The notes below the pieces were generated by a model. It searched no databases. It had not been told where the DNA came from and was given only the letters and a program-made list of their open reading frames with translations. A stretch of 5,291 nt of DNA from a bacterium (lineage in GTDB: Bacteria; Sumerlaeota; Sumerlaeia; MVZB01), in NCBI GenBank assembly GCA_023480605.1, contig JAMCWS010000210.1, positions 1-5,291 on the forward strand, read 5' to 3'. Shown piece after piece: positions 4,425 to 5,291 of this stretch (position 1 is its first letter; every line of letters begins with the position of its first letter). Both the position numbers and the translations under genes were made by a program.

Positions 4425-5291
4425 ATGAACCCGATTGTCGAATCCGTCACCTTCGCCGATGGCGAACCGCTTCTCTGGGTGGACGAATTTCCCGTGCTCG
4501 GCGAGCGGATTTTCCTCAATCACGCCGCCGACTCGCCCCTTCCGGCGCGCTCGGCCGCGGCGCTGCATGCCTTCGCCGATGAAGCCTGCCTCATGGGCGC
4601 CGCCGCGTGGCCGCGCTGGGCGGGCCGGATGTCGGCCGCCCGCCGCGAGGCCGCCCGTCTGCTGGGCGCCGCCGATGACGACGTGGCCTTCATTCACAAC
4701 ACCACCCACGGCCTGTTGTGCATCGCCAACTCGCTCCCCTGGCGGCCCGGCGATAACATCGTCACCGCCGCCAACGAATTCCCGGCCAACGTTCATCCCT
4801 GGCGCAACCTGGCCGAGCGCGGCGTCGCGCTGCGGGTCGTGCCCGAACGCCCCGACCATCGCTTTTGCGTCGACGACTTCACCGCCCGCCTCGACGCGCG
4901 CACGCGCCTCGTCGCCGTCTCGCTCGTTCAGTATTCGACCGGTTACCGCATGCCGGCCGAGATGCTCGCCGCGCTCTGCCGTGAACGCGGCGTCTGGTTT
5001 TGCCTCGACGCCATCCAGGGGTTGGGGGCTCTGCCGGCGGCGGTCGGCGATCTGGGATGCGATTTCCTCGCCGCCGACGGTCGCAAGTGGCTCCTGGGCG
5101 CCGATGGCGCCGGCGTGCTCTATGTCCGCCCCGATTGCGTGCCTATCATGAATCGTTCGATGGTCGGGTGGATCGGCCGTCCGCGCCGCGATGATTACGA
5201 CGACCTCGCCCAGCCGCCGCTCCCCAATGCGCGCCGTTTCGAGGAAGGCGCGCCCAACGTCGGCGGGCTGCCTGGGCGCCGATGGCGTCGG
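4425..5291 (+). CDS. Class V aminotransferase-fold PLP enzyme, N-terminal part (runs off right edge)
   Basis: An open frame of 289 codons without stop reaches the window edge. It belongs to the class V aminotransferase superfamily (fold type I PLP enzymes; relatives include SufS-type desulfurases and isopenicillin-N epimerase). Visible motifs in order: LNHAADSPLP (31-40) near the N-terminus; NTTHG (92-96), phosphate-binding region; EFPANVHPW (118-126), where SufS enzymes have EHH..N..PW, so the ring-stacking residue here is Phe119 instead of His; LDAIQGLG (194-201), with Asp195 for the pyridine nitrogen and Gln198; ADGRKWLLG (217-225), with Lys221 as the Schiff-base lysine; RFEEGAPN (271-278). 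The Phe argues against a classical cysteine desulfurase; substrate unknown. ATG 4425 is chosen, but an adjacent in-frame GTG at 4422 is nearer the AGGGGAG site (4405-4411) and may be the true start. From codon 283 the translation (PGRRWRR) stops resembling the family, suggesting a one-base insertion near 5271. Confidence 0.9.
   Translation, partial: MNPIVESVTFADGEPLLWVDEFPVLGERIFLNHAADSPLPARSAAALHAFADEACLMGAAAWPRWAGRMSAARREAARLLGAADDDVAFIHNTTHGLLCIANSLPWRPGDNIVTAANEFPANVHPWRNLAERGVALRVVPERPDHRFCVDDFTARLDARTRLVAVSLVQYSTGYRMPAEMLAALCRERGVWFCLDAIQGLGALPAAVGDLGCDFLAADGRKWLLGADGAGVLYVRPDCVPIMNRSMVGWIGRPRRDDYDDLAQPPLPNARRFEEGAPNVGGLPGRRWRR

Noticed and set aside
4435..5151. 238-codon plus frame rich in Pro, Ser and Arg
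   Set aside because: It is an out-of-frame shadow of the class V aminotransferase, whose Lys221, Asp195 and other motifs are in the frame starting at 4425.

Overview
The window is a GC-rich (visibly above 55%) bacterial chromosomal segment with four protein genes, one tRNA gene, two convincing intrinsic terminators and about 850 bases with no recognisable gene. The organism cannot be named from this sequence. An N-terminal lipobox on a substrate-binding protein and Sec signal peptides on two other proteins fit a bacterium with an active export system, probably diderm. Loose gene packing, an exported protein of unknown family and long Ala/Pro/Gly linkers would suit an environmental lineage or candidate phylum, but that is inference. 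No phage, insertion sequence, CRISPR or plasmid signature was seen.

Layout. Positions 1-394, minus strand: the N-terminal 131 codons of an exported protein that leaves the window at its left edge; it starts at GTG with a good ribosome-binding site. Positions 395-1248: no credible protein gene, only small hairpins, two related palindromes and, at 1096-1130, a terminator pointing left. Positions 1249-1325, minus strand: a complete tRNA-Arg(ACG) with encoded CCA. Positions 1326-1621: a divergent intergenic region with a likely tRNA promoter pointing left and, pointing right, a candidate promoter followed by a strong hairpin.

Positions 1622-3136, plus strand: a 504-residue secreted protein with three conserved-looking segments joined by two low-complexity linkers; the first linker carries a recent 24-codon duplication. 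A strong terminator follows at 3161-3208. Positions 3291-4310: a lipoprotein of the BtuF/FhuD (helical-backbone) substrate-binding family, probably for cobalamin or a ferric chelate. Positions 4425-5291: the start of a class V PLP-dependent aminotransferase with its active-site Asp and Lys visible, leaving the window on the right. Its last codons look frameshifted.

Working together: the secreted protein is probably a single-gene transcript because a terminator closes it. The binding protein and the aminotransferase are co-directional with a 114-base gap and may or may not share a transcript. No ABC permease or ATPase gene is present, so the binding protein's transporter must lie elsewhere. 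I found no convincing new multi-gene system. The most unusual item is the modular secreted protein at 1622-3136.
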